Below, one piece after another: positions 46,722 to 57,946 of a DNA stretch of 64,000 nucleotides. Below the pieces are notes generated by a model, which was not told the DNA's origin, made no database searches, and worked only from the letters and a program-made list of their open reading frames with translations. The DNA is taken from the NCBI RefSeq assembly GCF_900096765.1, contig NZ_LT615228.1, positions 1,618,669 to 1,682,668 of the forward strand, given 5' to 3'. The DNA is from Polynucleobacter necessarius. Lineage in GTDB: Bacteria > Pseudomonadota > Gammaproteobacteria > Burkholderiales > Burkholderiaceae. The position numbers and the translations under genes were made by a program. How positions within the stretch are numbered: the first letter of the stretch is position 1; every line of letters begins with the position of its first letter.

Positions 46722-47672
46722 ATGAACTTATCTCATCGCCCAGTATTACTGGCCGAGGCGGTGACGGCGCTGATCAGTGGTCCGCTCATTCAAAAACAAA
46801 CAGCAGAAAATCCCATTGTGGTAATCGATGGAACATTTGGGCGCGGTGGTCATACGCGAGCCTTGCTAAAAGAGTTGCCATCATCAGCACGCATGATTTC
46901 TTTCGACAAGGATTTGGATGCGATAGCAGTCGCAGAAAAAATCAACGATTCACGTTTAACCATCGTGCACGACAGCTTTGCGCAAATGGATCAGTATGCC
47001 CAAGCAGAATCAGTCGATGGGATTTTGTTGGATCTCGGAATCAGCTCTCCGCAGGTGGACGAAGCTCACAGGGGCTTTTCCTTTCGCCGCGAAGGTCCGC
47101 TCGATATGCGGATGAATACAGAGCATGGTTTAACAGCTGCACAGTGGTTAGAGCAAGCCCCGTTGGAGGAAATCACGCACGTGATTAAGACGTACGGAGA
47201 AGAGCGTTTTGCATTTCAAATCGCAAAAGCCATTGTGGCAAAGCGAGAAGCAGGATCGTGCCCAAAAACCACAATGCAACTTGCTAGCTTAATAGCCAGT
47301 GTTGTTCAGACTCGTGAGGTTGGGCAAGACCCAGCCACTCGTACATTTCAGGCTCTGCGTATTTTCATTAATCACGAATTAGAAGACCTAGAGCTTGGGC
47401 TGAAAGCTGCGTTGAAATTATTAAAGCCCGGAGCAAGGTTGGCTGTCATTAGCTTCCACTCTCTGGAAGATCGTATTGTTAAGCAATTTTTGCAGTCTCA
47501 TGCAAGGATTGAAATTCCTCGTGGCTTGCCAGTACGTGAAAAAGATTTGCCCCAAAGTGATCTTGAGATTATTGGTCGTGTTAAGCCAAGCGATCACGAG
47601 GTCTCTGAAAATCCACGCGCTCGTTCTGCAATTATGCGTGTCGCAGAAAAACGTATGGAGGCGCAAGCATGA
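46722..47672 (+). CDS. rsmH: 16S rRNA (cytosine1402-N4)-methyltransferase
   Basis: This 316-residue RsmH (MraW) methylates C1402 of 16S r[40 protein letters not shown] (SAM site), [34 protein letters not shown] and [20 protein letters not shown] are the family hallmarks. Its stop overlaps the ftsL start by 4 bases. Confidence 0.97.
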   Translation: MNLSHRPVLLAEAVTALISGPLIQKQTAENPIVVIDGTFGRGGHTRALLKELPSSARMISFDKDLDAIAVAEKINDSRLTIVHDSFAQMDQYAQAESVDGILLDLGISSPQVDEAHRGFSFRREGPLDMRMNTEHGLTAAQWLEQAPLEEITHVIKTYGEERFAFQIAKAIVAKREAGSCPKTTMQLASLIASVVQTREVGQDPATRTFQALRIFINHELEDLELGLKAALKLLKPGARLAVISFHSLEDRIVKQFLQSHARIEIPRGLPVREKDLPQSDLEIIGRVKPSDHEVSENPRARSAIMRVAEKRMEAQA

Positions 47673-47935
47673 ATCGCGCAACTCTAACTCTATTAGCGCT
47701 ACTGTTGATTTGCGCTTTATCACTGGTTGCTGCCCAACAGCGCGCACGTACACTGTTTATTGCTCAAGAGCGTGCTCAGATTGAGGAGCGTAAGTTAAAT
47801 CAAGAATGGTTGCGCTTAGAGTATGAGCAACGCAATCTTTCTAAATCGGCGCGGATTCGCGATGTGGCGCGTAATCAATTGCATATGGTGCCGATTACTC
47901 CTGAACGTACTCTGTACCTGAAGGAGTCTCAATGA
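47669..47935 (+). CDS. ftsL: cell division protein FtsL
   Basis: This 88-residue bitopic protein has a short N-terminus, one membrane helix ([20 protein letters not shown]) and a periplasmic coiled coil ([20 protein letters not shown]) ending in [11 protein letters not shown]. It forms a complex with FtsB and FtsQ that activates FtsWI. The final third lies in the first copy of a 121-bp tandem duplication but the stop at 47933-47935 is intact, so FtsL is full length. Confidence 0.92.
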   Translation: MNRATLTLLALLLICALSLVAAQQRARTLFIAQERAQIEERKLNQEWLRLEYEQRNLSKSARIRDVARNQLHMVPITPERTLYLKESQ

Positions 47936-48111
47936 GGCCGGTTGGATTTTCTACAACTCCAAATTTAGTCTTGCGTCTTCCGATGTGGCGCGTAATCAAT
48001 TGCATATGGTGCCGATTACTCCTGAACGTACTCTGTACCTGAAGGAGTCTCAATGAGGCCGGTTGGATTTTCTACAACTCCAAATTTAGTCTTGCGTCTT
48101 CCGATGTGGCG
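47860..48111 (+). repeat. 121-bp tandem duplication across the ftsL/ftsI junction
   Basis: Copy one is 47860-47980 and copy two 47981-48101; they are identical base for base. Each begins with CGATGTGGCG, and a third CGATGTGGCG follows at 48102-48111. In the ancestral sequence these 10 bases thus occurred once in ftsL and once in ftsI, and slippage or recombination between them made the duplication. 121 is not a multiple of three. Confidence 0.97.
47932..48042 (+). pseudogene. remnant ftsI 5' end created by the tandem duplication
   Basis: From the original ftsI start (ATG overlapping the ftsL stop) the frame gives [20 protein letters not shown], then enters the second repeat copy out of frame and stops at TGA 48040-48042 after 36 residues. 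Its stop lies 10 bases before the ATG of intact ftsI, with AAGGAG between, so it may pass ribosomes on. Confidence 0.85.
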
Positions 48112-49825
48112 TTCGAGACTAATGCTATTCCTTTTATTTTTCGTATTCATGATGTTGCTCTTAAGGGCTTTTTGGATTCAAGGTCCAGGCAATGCTTTCT
48201 ATGAGGCGAAAGGTGTCCGTGGAACGCAGCGAGAGCTAGAGCTTCCAGCAAGTCGCGGAAAAATTTTAGATCGTAATGGTCAAGTGATTGCTACCAGTCT
48301 TGAGGCAAAATCGGTCATCGCCTATAACGACACAGTGTCAGACGATTTAGCGGCTGACAAGTTGCACAAATTAGCCAGCTTATTGCAAATCAGCGAATCA
48401 GAGTTGCGTAAAAAACTCAAGGATGAGCGCAAACAGGTTTTCTTAAAGCGTCAAGTTGATCCAGATGTCGCCCTACAGATTAAGCAATTAGAAATTCCCG
48501 GTATTGGCCTGAATAACGAATATCGCCGTTTCTATCCAGAGGGTGAAGCGATGGCTCATGTAGTGGGCTTCACCAATGTGAATGACAAAGGTCAAGAGGG
48601 AATGGAGCTTTCTCGTGAAAATGAGCTTGCTGCGCATCCCGGCCAAAGGCGTGTTGTAGTGGATCGTTTGGGTCGTGTCGTTGAGGATGTGGCCATTGAG
48701 CAGTTGCCGCAAAATGGAAAAGATCTGCAACTTTCGATTGATAGCAAGATTCAGTATTTGGCGTACAACGCGGTTAAGAGCGCTGTTGAGCAGCACCATG
48801 CTAAAGCCGGAGGTACGGTAGTTTTGGATACACAAACTGGTGAAATTCTTGCGCTAGCCAATTATCCAAGCTACAACCCAAATGACCGTAGAAATTTAAG
48901 TGGTGAGCAGTTACGCAATCGAGTCTTAACTGACACGTTTGAGCCTGGCTCAACAATGAAGCCATTAACTATTGCTATCGCATTAGAAAAAGGTGCGGTC
49001 ACTCCAAATACCAATATGGTGATTGGTGCAAAGTATTTAGTAGGCCCCAAGCCGATTACTGATACACATCCTTATAGCAACTTAACCGTTGCTCAGGTCA
49101 TTCAGAAATCAAGCAATATTGGTACCGCAAAGATTGCGATGAATAATCTCTCACCTGAAGAGATGTGGGATTTTTACACTGCAGTTGGATTAGGTCAGGC
49201 TTCCAAAATCGGATTCCCTGGCGCAGTGGCAGGTACAGTACATCCATTTAAAAAATGGATGCCAACTGATCAGGCGCGTATTGCATTTGGTTATGGCATT
49301 TCTGCATCACTTTTTCAGGTAGCTCGGGCTTACACCATTTTTGCGCGGGATGGCGAGCTAGTACCACTCACTATTGAGCGTAGCCCTGACGTCAAGCAAG
49401 GCACACGAGTTCTTTCAGCAAAAACTGCCATAGAAATGCGTGAAATGATGGAGACGGTTACTGAGCCTGGTGGCACAGCCGTTAAGGCTCAAACTGAAGG
49501 GTATCGCGTAGGCGGTAAGACTGGTACGGCTCACAAGTTAGTAGGTAAAGGATATGGAAATTCTTACCGCGCTTACTTTGCTGGCTTAGCCCCAATTAGT
49601 GCTCCCCGTATTGTTGTTGCCGTCATGATTGATGAGCCCACTGGTGGTAGTCACTATGGTGGTGATGTGGCAGCACCAGTTTTCTCAACCATTGTTGGCG
49701 AAACTTTAAGGACCTTAAACGTAGTTCCCGACAGTAAGTTGAATCAAATGGCTCTAGATGACAAAACTCCTCTAGAGATCCGTACTGCAAATGTACAAAC
49801 TCAACACGTGGCTTTGAAAAGATGA
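48053..49825 (+). CDS. ftsI: peptidoglycan D,D-transpeptidase FtsI (PBP3)
   Basis: This 590-residue septal class B penicillin-binding protein has a membrane anchor (LMLFLLFFVFMMLLLRAFWI), then a pedestal domain and the transpeptidase domain. The active-site motifs are FEPGSTMKPLTIAIAL (SxxK, near residue 302), KSSNIGTAKIA (SxN) and VGGKTGTAHKLVGK (KTG, near residue 490). The start used is the second-copy ATG 48053. It no longer overlaps ftsL because of the duplication. Four-base overlap with murE. Confidence 0.96.
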   Translation: MRPVGFSTTPNLVLRLPMWRSRLMLFLLFFVFMMLLLRAFWIQGPGNAFYEAKGVRGTQRELELPASRGKILDRNGQVIATSLEAKSVIAYNDTVSDDLAADKLHKLASLLQISESELRKKLKDERKQVFLKRQVDPDVALQIKQLEIPGIGLNNEYRRFYPEGEAMAHVVGFTNVNDKGQEGMELSRENELAAHPGQRRVVVDRLGRVVEDVAIEQLPQNGKDLQLSIDSKIQYLAYNAVKSAVEQHHAKAGGTVVLDTQTGEILALANYPSYNPNDRRNLSGEQLRNRVLTDTFEPGSTMKPLTIAIALEKGAVTPNTNMVIGAKYLVGPKPITDTHPYSNLTVAQVIQKSSNIGTAKIAMNNLSPEEMWDFYTAVGLGQASKIGFPGAVAGTVHPFKKWMPTDQARIAFGYGISASLFQVARAYTIFARDGELVPLTIERSPDVKQGTRVLSAKTAIEMREMMETVTEPGGTAVKAQTEGYRVGGKTGTAHKLVGKGYGNSYRAYFAGLAPISAPRIVVAVMIDEPTGGSHYGGDVAAPVFSTIVGETLRTLNVVPDSKLNQMALDDKTPLEIRTANVQTQHVALKR

Positions 49826-51369
49826 GGGTGGCTTTGAATATAGAACCCAATCACTTGATTGACCACTTGCACACCTTGGCAAATCCAGCTGCTAAGGTAA
49901 GTGCAGATAGTCGCCAGATTGAACCTGGCGATATTTTTTTTGCTTACCCGATTGGACATGGGAACGCCCAACGAGATGGACGCCACTATATTCATGCTGC
50001 AATAGAGAATGGTGCAGCAGCCGTAGTATTTGATCCAGAGAATATGGGTGAACAATATTCAGATCATCCTCAGTGTTTTCCAGTTCCTAATCTTGCAAAG
50101 AGGGTTGGTGATCTGTGCGCACAATGGTATGGCTATCCTAGCAAGCACATGAACGTGATTGGGGTTACTGGAACCAATGGTAAAACTAGTATTACTCAGT
50201 GGTTGGCACAAACGCTCGATCAAGCTGATCATCGTGCGGCTGTAATTGGAACCTTGGGAACAGGATTTCCTGGAAAATTATTTAAAACTGGCTATACAAC
50301 GCCAGATGCACCAAAACTGCAAACCCAATTCAAAGAGCTGCTTGAAGCGGGGGCTAAGCATGTAGCTATTGAAGTTTCGTCGCATGCCTTGCATCAAGAT
50401 CGCATTACGGGCACTTGGATTAATTGCGCAGTATTTACAAATCTCACGCAAGATCATTTGGATTACCACGGCAGCATGACTGAATATGCTGAGGCAAAAG
50501 CAAAATTATTTAAACAGCAGGGCTTAGAGCACGTAGTTGTTAATTTTGATGATAGCTTCGGTCGCGAATTAGCACTAAATTTGTTAACAAAAGGTGATGT
50601 ACAAGTTTGGGCTTACTCTTTAAATCAGGATGCTTTTAAGGGATTTGAAAAATTTACTGATCGCTTGCGCTCTGTTTATGCGAGCGGAACAAAATTCAGT
50701 AATGCAGGCTATGACTCGGTGTTTTCATATGCCGGATCTACTAATTCACTACATATTCCCTTGTTGGGTGAATTTAACTTAAGTAATGCTATTGCTGTTT
50801 GGACGGTGTTGCTGACGCAGGGTCTTAGTGCTGAAGAGGCCAGTAAGCGTGTGAGTCAATTGCATCCAGTCCTTGGCCGAATGGAGTTAATTTCGTTATC
50901 TAAAAATGCAAAAGCTGAAGGCCCATTAGCTGTAGTGGATTATGCGCATACTCCAGATGCTCTGCAAAAAACTTTACAAGCACTTCTTCCTATAGCAGCA
51001 CAACGTGGCGGCAAGCTCTGGTGCGTTTTTGGATGTGGGGGCGACCGAGATAGTGGAAAGCGTTCGCAGATGGGGGCAGTAGCAGAGAGTTTTGCTGATC
51101 AAATTATTATTACCAGTGATAACCCAAGATCAGAGGATCCTCAGGTAATCATGTCGATGATTCGTGATGGCATGGATCCCTCATCTACTAAGGTCCAGGT
51201 AATTACCGATAGAGCTTCCGCTATTTTGGCTGCGGTAAGACATGCCGGGACGCAGGATATTGTCCTGGTGGCTGGCAAGGGTCATGAGACAACGCAAGAA
51301 ATCGCTGGCAAGAAATTTGATTTTTCTGATCAAGAACACATTCGCTTGGCAGCAGGGGGAATGGCTTAA
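49822..51369 (+). CDS. murE: UDP-MurNAc-tripeptide synthetase, meso-diaminopimelate adding
   Basis: This 515-residue Mur ligase has the ATP loop [18 protein letters not shown] near residue 115 and the carbamylated-Lys region around YAEAKAKLFK. The DNPR motif of enzymes that add meso-DAP is present as TSDNPRSEDPQVIMSM near residue 432. It adds the third residue of the stem peptide in the cytoplasm. It overlaps ftsI by 4 bases and murF by one. Confidence 0.96.
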   Translation: MRVALNIEPNHLIDHLHTLANPAAKVSADSRQIEPGDIFFAYPIGHGNAQRDGRHYIHAAIENGAAAVVFDPENMGEQYSDHPQCFPVPNLAKRVGDLCAQWYGYPSKHMNVIGVTGTNGKTSITQWLAQTLDQADHRAAVIGTLGTGFPGKLFKTGYTTPDAPKLQTQFKELLEAGAKHVAIEVSSHALHQDRITGTWINCAVFTNLTQDHLDYHGSMTEYAEAKAKLFKQQGLEHVVVNFDDSFGRELALNLLTKGDVQVWAYSLNQDAFKGFEKFTDRLRSVYASGTKFSNAGYDSVFSYAGSTNSLHIPLLGEFNLSNAIAVWTVLLTQGLSAEEASKRVSQLHPVLGRMELISLSKNAKAEGPLAVVDYAHTPDALQKTLQALLPIAAQRGGKLWCVFGCGGDRDSGKRSQMGAVAESFADQIIITSDNPRSEDPQVIMSMIRDGMDPSSTKVQVITDRASAILAAVRHAGTQDIVLVAGKGHETTQEIAGKKFDFSDQEHIRLAAGGMA

Positions 51370-52811
51370 TGACCCCCATGACAACACTTGCTCAAGTATG
51401 TGCCATGCTACCTACAAGTAGTTTGGTGAATATTTCTATGGAGGCCGCAAAGGAAGTTTCCATTACAAGAGTTGGTACCGATAGTCGTCAGATAGACACG
51501 GGGGAGTTATTTGTTGCCTTAGTTGGTGAGCGATTTGATGCACATGATTTTTTATCGGATGTAACTTATTCAGGTGCAAGTGCAGCTTTAGTCAGTAACA
51601 TTAGTAAATGTCCAAAAGATTTTCCTGCAGTTTGTGTGGACGATACAAGAACTAGTTTAGGTGAGTTAGCAAAAACCTGGCGTAGGCAATTTGACATACC
51701 GCTTGCAGTAGTAACTGGTAGCAATGGCAAGACAACAGTAAAAGAAATGATCGCTGGGATATTTAAGGCGGCAGTAGGCGAAGGTCATGCCTTAGTTACT
51801 CAAGGCAATTTAAATAATGACATTGGTTTACCGCTAACTGTATTAAAGCTACGCTCGAGCGATCATCTTGCTGTAGTTGAGCTGGGCATGAATCATCCGG
51901 GTGAAACAGCAATATTGGCAGATATTGCAAAACCAACTATTGCATTAATTAATAATGCCCAACGTGAGCACCAAGAGTTTATGGCAACAGTATCTGCGGT
52001 TGCGCAAGAACATGCAGATGTGATTCGCGCCTTGCCACAAGAGGGCATTGCTGTATTCCCAGCAGATTCAGAATTCACACCTGTTTGGCGTGAAGCCGCT
52101 GCTAAACGTGTTGTGATGGATTTTGCTTTAGCCTCTGAGAAAAATAATGTGGCTGCTTCAGTAAAGGGCCAATTATTAAGTAATGGATGCGTAGAACTAT
52201 CGACAGATAGCGGCTCTATAGAAATTAAGCTCAATACTTTAGGCAGTCATAACGTTCGCAATGCGCTGGCTGCTAGCGCAGTTGGCTTAGCTGCGGGCAT
52301 CAGTTTAGAAAAAATTAAACAGGGCCTGGAATCATTTACTCCGGTGAATGGTCGCATGCAGTCTAAAAATATCACCTCCAATTACACACTCATTGATGAC
52401 AGCTATAACGCAAATCCTGATTCAGTCAGGGCGGCAATTGATGCATTAAAGCAATCTGGAAATATTTCTTGGCTCATTCTGGGAGATATGGGTGAGGTTG
52501 GCAATCAGGGCCCTGAGTTCCATCGTGAAGTGGGTGCATATGCTGCCGAGCAAGGCGTTGCTAAATTATTTGCATTAGGCGAGCAATGCCAATTTGCAAT
52601 TCATGGTTTCGATGACGCAAATAAAGCGAATTCTGTGCAGGCGATTCATTTTTCGGATATGGATAGCTTGATTGCGCAGTTACGCAATGCCGTATATGCC
52701 CAGTCAACTTGCAGCAATCAGCATCTCAATATTTTAGTTAAAGGTTCACGTTTTATGCGCATGGAGCGTGTGGTGCAAGCCTTATTAGAGGAGGCTAAAA
52801 CATGCTCTTAA
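51369..52811 (+). CDS. murF: UDP-MurNAc-tripeptide D-alanyl-D-alanine ligase
   Basis: This 480-residue ligase adds D-Ala-D-Ala to the tripeptide. The ATP loop is [19 protein letters not shown] near residue 115; [40 protein letters not shown] and [20 protein letters not shown] are MurF signatures. Its end overlaps mraY by 10 bases. Confidence 0.96.
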   Translation: MTPMTTLAQVCAMLPTSSLVNISMEAAKEVSITRVGTDSRQIDTGELFVALVGERFDAHDFLSDVTYSGASAALVSNISKCPKDFPAVCVDDTRTSLGELAKTWRRQFDIPLAVVTGSNGKTTVKEMIAGIFKAAVGEGHALVTQGNLNNDIGLPLTVLKLRSSDHLAVVELGMNHPGETAILADIAKPTIALINNAQREHQEFMATVSAVAQEHADVIRALPQEGIAVFPADSEFTPVWREAAAKRVVMDFALASEKNNVAASVKGQLLSNGCVELSTDSGSIEIKLNTLGSHNVRNALAASAVGLAAGISLEKIKQGLESFTPVNGRMQSKNITSNYTLIDDSYNANPDSVRAAIDALKQSGNISWLILGDMGEVGNQGPEFHREVGAYAAEQGVAKLFALGEQCQFAIHGFDDANKANSVQAIHFSDMDSLIAQLRNAVYAQSTCSNQHLNILVKGSRFMRMERVVQALLEEAKTCS

Positions 52812-53971
52812 TTTTGGCTCAGTGGTTGCAAGAAGATTTTGGATTCTTCCGAGTTTTCAACTACATCACCTTTAGAGCGGTGATGGCAACGGTAACCGCA
52901 TTACTAATTGGTTTAGCCGCTGGTCCTTGGGTGATTCGTAAGTTATCAGAATTAAAGATGGGGCAGGCTGTTCGTACAGATGGGCCGCAAACTCACCTGG
53001 TGAAATCTGGAACGCCTACGATGGGTGGTGTATTGATTTTGATTGGTATTTTTGTCTCTTGCATGTTGTGGGCTGATTTAAGTAATCGCTTTATCTGGAT
53101 TGTGATGATCGTGACATTTGGATTTGGAGCGGTAGGTTGGGTTGATGACTATCGGAAGGTAGTTCGCAAAGATCCCAAAGGTATGGCTTCAAGAGAGAAA
53201 TTCTTTTGGCAAACCTTGATTGGATTGTTTGCTGCGATTTATTTGGCCTTCTCTGTTTCTGAGGTTAATAACCTCAAGGTATTGCAATTATTTTATGAAT
53301 GGCTTAAGAGTGGATTTGCATTAGATCTGCCAGCAAAGACAAACTTACTGCTGCCATTTATGAAAGAGGTGAGCTACCCCTTGGGAATGATGGGCTTCAT
53401 CATTTTGAGTTACTTAGTCATTGTGGGAAGTAGTAATGCTGTAAACCTAACTGATGGACTTGATGGCCTGGTCATCATGCCGGTCATTTTGGTAGGTGCT
53501 GCATTGGGTGCATTTGCCTATGTCATGGGTAATGCTATTTATGCCAAATATCTATTATCTCCCTACATTCCTGGGGCTGGTGAACTCATGATCTTCTGTG
53601 GTGCGATGGGTGGTGCCGGGTTGGCATTCCTTTGGTACAACACCCACCCTGCACAAGTGTTTATGGGTGATGTCGGTGCGCTCGCTTTAGGTGGCGCTCT
53701 TGGAACGATTGCTGTGATTGTTCGTCAAGAAATTGTGCTGTTTGTGATGGGTGGAATCTTTGTTGCTGAAACTGTTTCAGTCATGATGCAGGTCGTTTGG
53801 TTTAAGTTCACCAAAAAGCATTTCGGAGAAGGACGCCGCATTTTCCGTATGGCGCCTTTACATCACCATTTTGAATTGGGTGGTTGGAAAGAGACGCAAG
53901 TGGTTGTGCGCTTTTGGATTATCACCATCTTATTGGTATTGATTGGTTTGTCTAGCTTGAAATTACGGTGA
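52802..53971 (+). CDS. mraY: phospho-N-acetylmuramoyl-pentapeptide transferase
   Basis: This 389-residue polytopic enzyme transfers phospho-MurNAc-pentapeptide to undecaprenyl phosphate to form lipid [41 protein letters not shown] (DDxxK), [20 protein letters not shown] and [17 protein letters not shown] are the catalytic and substrate-binding segments. About ten membrane helices are predicted. Confidence 0.97.
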   Translation: MLLILAQWLQEDFGFFRVFNYITFRAVMATVTALLIGLAAGPWVIRKLSELKMGQAVRTDGPQTHLVKSGTPTMGGVLILIGIFVSCMLWADLSNRFIWIVMIVTFGFGAVGWVDDYRKVVRKDPKGMASREKFFWQTLIGLFAAIYLAFSVSEVNNLKVLQLFYEWLKSGFALDLPAKTNLLLPFMKEVSYPLGMMGFIILSYLVIVGSSNAVNLTDGLDGLVIMPVILVGAALGAFAYVMGNAIYAKYLLSPYIPGAGELMIFCGAMGGAGLAFLWYNTHPAQVFMGDVGALALGGALGTIAVIVRQEIVLFVMGGIFVAETVSVMMQVVWFKFTKKHFGEGRRIFRMAPLHHHFELGGWKETQVVVRFWIITILLVLIGLSSLKLR

Positions 53972-55608
53972 GCCAAAGAATAAATATGCGTAATTTAGAA
54001 AACACTTTCGCCAATCCAGATGCAGTAGCTAATCCTGGCTATCAGGCCCCGCATCGCTTTTTGATTATGGGTCTGGGTGAGTCTGGTGTTGCCATGGTCA
54101 AATGGTGCTTGCGCAATGGCGCTGCAGTCCGTTTGGTCGATACCCGTGATCAATCTAAATTTACTGAGCGTCAATTAGCGTGGCTTGAAGAGTTACGTGT
54201 TGCAGGACTGAGCGATATTCAGTTTGGGCCCTTAGAAGATGAATTGCTAACTGATATTGATGTTATCGGAATTAGCCCTGGTTTATCACCAATTCAAGAG
54301 CCAACCGAATCATTCTTGATTAAAGCGCGCAAGGCACGCATTGATGTTTGGAGCGAAATCGAATTTTTTGCCCGCGCTATTGCAGCATTAAGTCGCATGG
54401 CTCAGGCAACTGAATCAAGCTATGCATCTACAGTGCTCGCGGTTACTGGTACTAATGGCAAAACTACTACAACTGCTTTAACGGGCCAATTATGCGAGCG
54501 TGCTGGCAAGAAGGTGGCGGTTGCTGGAAATATTAGTCCAGCTGCACTGGATAAATTGATGAGCTGTCTTGATGGCGCTGATCAAATTGAAGATATGCCA
54601 GAGATCTGGGTATTAGAGCTATCAAGCTTCCAGTTGGTACACACCTATTCATTAAATGCAACTGCTGCTGCGGTGCTGAATATTACGCAAGACCATTTAG
54701 ATTGGCATGGCGATATGTCTGCCTATGCACAAGCAAAATCTCAAATATTTGGTTCTAATACGATTTGCATCCTTAATCGCGATGATGCCTTGGTGGTGAA
54801 TCTCATTCCCGAAGATCAAAAAGTGGATAGATCTATTGTGACCTTTGGGTCAAGTAGGCCAGATGAGCAGGGTGCTTTTGGTATAGAGCATGATTTACGC
54901 GCCGGTGGGATTGATTGGCTGGTATGGGCTGAATTAGCTGAAGAGCTTGACTCAACATCTAAGCGCCGCCGTAAGTCTGCCGTGATTGAGGAGTCTGAGC
55001 CACTACGATTAAAGCGTTTGATTCCGGCTGATGCGCTTCGTATTCGTGGTCGTCACAATGCCTTGAATGCCCTGGCTGCTTTGGCTTTAGCGCGTTCCGC
55101 CGATTTGCCAATGAATGTGTTGTTACACGGTTTACGTGATTACCATGGTGAGCCACATCGAGTACAGAGTATCGCTATTCATAATGATGTGGAGTATGTA
55201 GACGACAGCAAGGGTACTAATGTTGGCGCAACAGTTGCAGCACTAAATGGGCTGGGAAGTAATGAGGCTGATAAGCGAATTTGGCTGATCGCTGGAGGCG
55301 ATGGTAAAGGTCAAGATTTCAGCCCACTTCGCGAGCCAGCTTTGCGCTTTGTAAAGGGTGTTTTTTTAATCGGCAAAGATGGAGAAAAAATTGCTGAAGT
55401 GATCGGAAAAGATATTCCATGCACTATCAGTGGTGATTTGCCTTCAGCAGTTCAGGCTGCGGCTGCTCAAGCGGTTTCTGGCGATTTAGTTTTGCTCTCG
55501 CCAGCGTGTGCCAGCTTAGATCAGTTCCATGACTACAAAGAGCGCGCTCAAGTATTTACGTCTGAAGTTGAAGAACTGGGAATGCGCTTCGAAGGGGTTC
55601 GGGTATGA
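53968..55608 (+). CDS. murD: UDP-MurNAc-L-alanine:D-glutamate ligase
   Basis: This 546-residue ligase adds D-Glu to UDP-MurNAc-L-Ala. The N-terminal Rossmann part has [20 protein letters not shown], the ATP loop is [20 protein letters not shown] near residue 158, and [20 protein letters not shown] near residue 408 is typical. It is longer than the E. coli enzyme (about 438) through insertions near residues 130-150 and 295-345, the latter with [19 protein letters not shown], as seen in other betaproteobacteria. Confidence 0.95.
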   Translation: MSQRINMRNLENTFANPDAVANPGYQAPHRFLIMGLGESGVAMVKWCLRNGAAVRLVDTRDQSKFTERQLAWLEELRVAGLSDIQFGPLEDELLTDIDVIGISPGLSPIQEPTESFLIKARKARIDVWSEIEFFARAIAALSRMAQATESSYASTVLAVTGTNGKTTTTALTGQLCERAGKKVAVAGNISPAALDKLMSCLDGADQIEDMPEIWVLELSSFQLVHTYSLNATAAAVLNITQDHLDWHGDMSAYAQAKSQIFGSNTICILNRDDALVVNLIPEDQKVDRSIVTFGSSRPDEQGAFGIEHDLRAGGIDWLVWAELAEELDSTSKRRRKSAVIEESEPLRLKRLIPADALRIRGRHNALNALAALALARSADLPMNVLLHGLRDYHGEPHRVQSIAIHNDVEYVDDSKGTNVGATVAALNGLGSNEADKRIWLIAGGDGKGQDFSPLREPALRFVKGVFLIGKDGEKIAEVIGKDIPCTISGDLPSAVQAAAAQAVSGDLVLLSPACASLDQFHDYKERAQVFTSEVEELGMRFEGVRV

Positions 55609-56876
55609 ATTTAAAAGAAAAAATATTCCCGGAAAACAGCTTAGGGTTAGACCGCTTCTGGAATTTCTCTAGAGGAGGCATTGATAATTTCCGAAGTGGT
55701 TTAAGAGATGCCGTTACTGGAGTCGAACAAACGCGCTCGCGAATGATGGAATACGACCAATTATTGGTTTGGGCAGTGCTGTCTTTGGCTTTAATTGGTT
55801 TGGTGATGGTGTATTCCGCATCTATTACTTTGGCTGATGGTCCAAAGTACGCTAATTACAGCAGCAACTTTTTCTTAATACGCCATTTGATTTCTCTGGC
55901 AATTGCAATTGTCGTGGGCATTTGGGCATTTAAGATTCCCACTAAAGTTTGGGATCGTTATTCGCCGGTGGTCTTTGGCTTTGCAGTTCTATTGCTCATC
56001 GCCGTGTTGATTCCTGGTATTGGCAAGGGAGTGAACGGTGCAAAACGTTGGATCCCTCTGGGCTTGATGAACTTTCAGCCATCTGAGCTAATGAAATTTG
56101 CTGCAGTGATCTTTGCAGCAAGTTATACGGTTCAGCGTCAAGACTACTTGCACTCATTTGCAAAAGGAATGTTGCCAATGGGTATCGCAGTTGCACTAGT
56201 AGGCGGTCTCTTAATGAAAGAGCCTGATATGGGCGCGTTTGTAGTGGTTGCCTTAATTGCATTTGGCATTTTGTTTTTAGGCGGTATCAATGCAAAATTA
56301 TTTGGAGGCTTGATCGCAGTTGGATTGCTTAGTGGAGCTGCGATGATTGCTCTCTCTCCATTCCGTCGCGGCCGGATGTTAGCTTTTATGGATCCTTGGC
56401 AAGTAGATAACGCTGCAAATAAGGGTTACCAACTTACTCATTCATTAATGGCCTTTGGTCGCGGCGAATGGTTTGGCACCGGCTTAGGTGGGAGTGTCGA
56501 GAAGCTTCATTACCTACCTGAAGCACATACTGACTTCATCATGGCGGTGATCGGTGAAGAGCTTGGCTTTGTTGGTGTAGTGGTGATGATCTTCTTGTTC
56601 TATTGGATCGTACGTCGTGCCTTCATGATTGGCCGTACTGCACTTCAGTTGGATCGAAGCTTTGCTGGTCTTGCTGCAAAAGGTGTGGCGCTTTGGATCG
56701 GCTGGCAGGCCTTTATCAACATGGGTGTGAACTTAGGTTTGTTGCCAACAAAAGGTTTAACTTTGCCTTTAGTAAGCTATGGCGGCTCTGGCATTTTGAT
56801 GAATGCAGTTGCTGTTGCAATGTTGCTTCGAATTGATTACGAAAATCGTATTTTGATGCGCGGAGGGAAGTTGTGA
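55605..56876 (+). CDS. ftsW: septal peptidoglycan glycosyltransferase FtsW
   Basis: This 423-residue SEDS protein polymerises lipid II with FtsI. It has ten predicted helices after a 60-residue cytoplasmic N-terminus. KGVNGAKRWIPLGLMNFQPS, EPDMGAFVVVALIAFGILFL and AHTDFIMAVIGEELGFVGVV, then GLLPTKGLTLPLVSYGGSGI, are the SEDS signatures with the catalytic Asp region. Overlaps murD and murG by 4 bases each. Confidence 0.96.
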   Translation: MNLKEKIFPENSLGLDRFWNFSRGGIDNFRSGLRDAVTGVEQTRSRMMEYDQLLVWAVLSLALIGLVMVYSASITLADGPKYANYSSNFFLIRHLISLAIAIVVGIWAFKIPTKVWDRYSPVVFGFAVLLLIAVLIPGIGKGVNGAKRWIPLGLMNFQPSELMKFAAVIFAASYTVQRQDYLHSFAKGMLPMGIAVALVGGLLMKEPDMGAFVVVALIAFGILFLGGINAKLFGGLIAVGLLSGAAMIALSPFRRGRMLAFMDPWQVDNAANKGYQLTHSLMAFGRGEWFGTGLGGSVEKLHYLPEAHTDFIMAVIGEELGFVGVVVMIFLFYWIVRRAFMIGRTALQLDRSFAGLAAKGVALWIGWQAFINMGVNLGLLPTKGLTLPLVSYGGSGILMNAVAVAMLLRIDYENRILMRGGKL

Positions 56877-57946
56877 CAAAACCCTCAATTTTGGTGATGG
56901 CTGGTGGTACTGGCGGGCATATTTTCCCAGGGCTTGCTGTTGCTGAATATTTGCGGATCTGCAGTTGGAATGTCTCTTGGTTGGGCAACCAAAATGGTAT
57001 GGAATATCGATTGGTTAAAGCTTGTGATTTTCCATTTGAGTCAGTCGAGTTTGGCGGACTGCGTGGAAAAGGAATCAAAGCTAAGCTCATGCTGCCGGTA
57101 AATTTAGCTCGTGCATGTTTCCAGAGCTGGAGGATTATGCGTCGCTTAAAACCTAGCGTTGTTCTTGGTATGGGTGGGTACATTACATTCCCAGGCGGTT
57201 TAGTGACAAAGTTATTAAAACGTCCACTGGTCTTGCATGAATCTAATTCTGTGGCTGGTAGCGCGAATCGTGCCTTAGCGAAGATTGCGATGCGCACACT
57301 GACTGGCTTTCCAGATACGATGGAAAAAGCAGAGTGGGTTGGTAACCCTATACGTCAAGAGTTTGAGGTAATGAAGTCGCCTGCACTTCGCTATGAAGAA
57401 CGTCAGGGCCCGCTCTCTATTTTGGTTGTTGGTGGCAGCTTGGGTGCAGCAGCACTTAACGAAAATATACCCGCAGCCTTAGCCCTCATCCCCATTAATG
57501 AACGTCCTAAAGTCATACATCAAGCAGGTGAAAAACACTTAGCTGATTTAGAGCGGCGCTATGCTGATTTAGGGGTACAGGCTGATATTCGTCCTTTTAT
57601 TGACGATATGCCAACAGCATATGCTCAGGCAGATTTAGTAATTTGCCGTTCTGGCGCTATGACTATTTCAGAGTTAGCGGCGTGTGGTGTTGCCTCTTGC
57701 CTGATTCCGTTCCCTTATGCGATTGATGATCATCAAACGGCAAATGCGAAATTTTTATCGGATGCGAAAGCTGCTGTATTGCTACCTCAGCAATATCTGA
57801 ATGCTCAGGATCTAGCTTTGCTGATTCAAAATTTTAATCGTGTAGATTTAAAAGAGATGGCTATTCGTGCTCATGCCTTAGCAAAGCCTCATGCTACTCA
57901 ACGTGTTGCAGAAGTATGCGCAGATTGTGCGGGGGTGGGCGTATGA
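56873..57946 (+). CDS. murG: UDP-GlcNAc:lipid I N-acetylglucosaminyltransferase
   Basis: This 357-residue GT-B enzyme turns lipid I into lipid II on the inner face of the membrane. [20 protein letters not shown] near residue 6, [20 protein letters not shown] near residue 97, [18 protein letters not shown] and the C-terminal [20 protein letters not shown] are the family motifs. The start is GTG at 56873 (GTGACAAAACC), overlapping the ftsW stop (GTGA). Confidence 0.96.
   Translation: MTKPSILVMAGGTGGHIFPGLAVAEYLRICSWNVSWLGNQNGMEYRLVKACDFPFESVEFGGLRGKGIKAKLMLPVNLARACFQSWRIMRRLKPSVVLGMGGYITFPGGLVTKLLKRPLVLHESNSVAGSANRALAKIAMRTLTGFPDTMEKAEWVGNPIRQEFEVMKSPALRYEERQGPLSILVVGGSLGAAALNENIPAALALIPINERPKVIHQAGEKHLADLERRYADLGVQADIRPFIDDMPTAYAQADLVICRSGAMTISELAACGVASCLIPFPYAIDDHQTANAKFLSDAKAAVLLPQQYLNAQDLALLIQNFNRVDLKEMAIRAHALAKPHATQRVAEVCADCAGVGV

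Noticed and set aside
46709..47188. 159-codon plus-strand open frame
   Set aside because: It overlaps rsmH in another frame and its translation is low-complexity Ser/Arg-rich; rsmH is intact.
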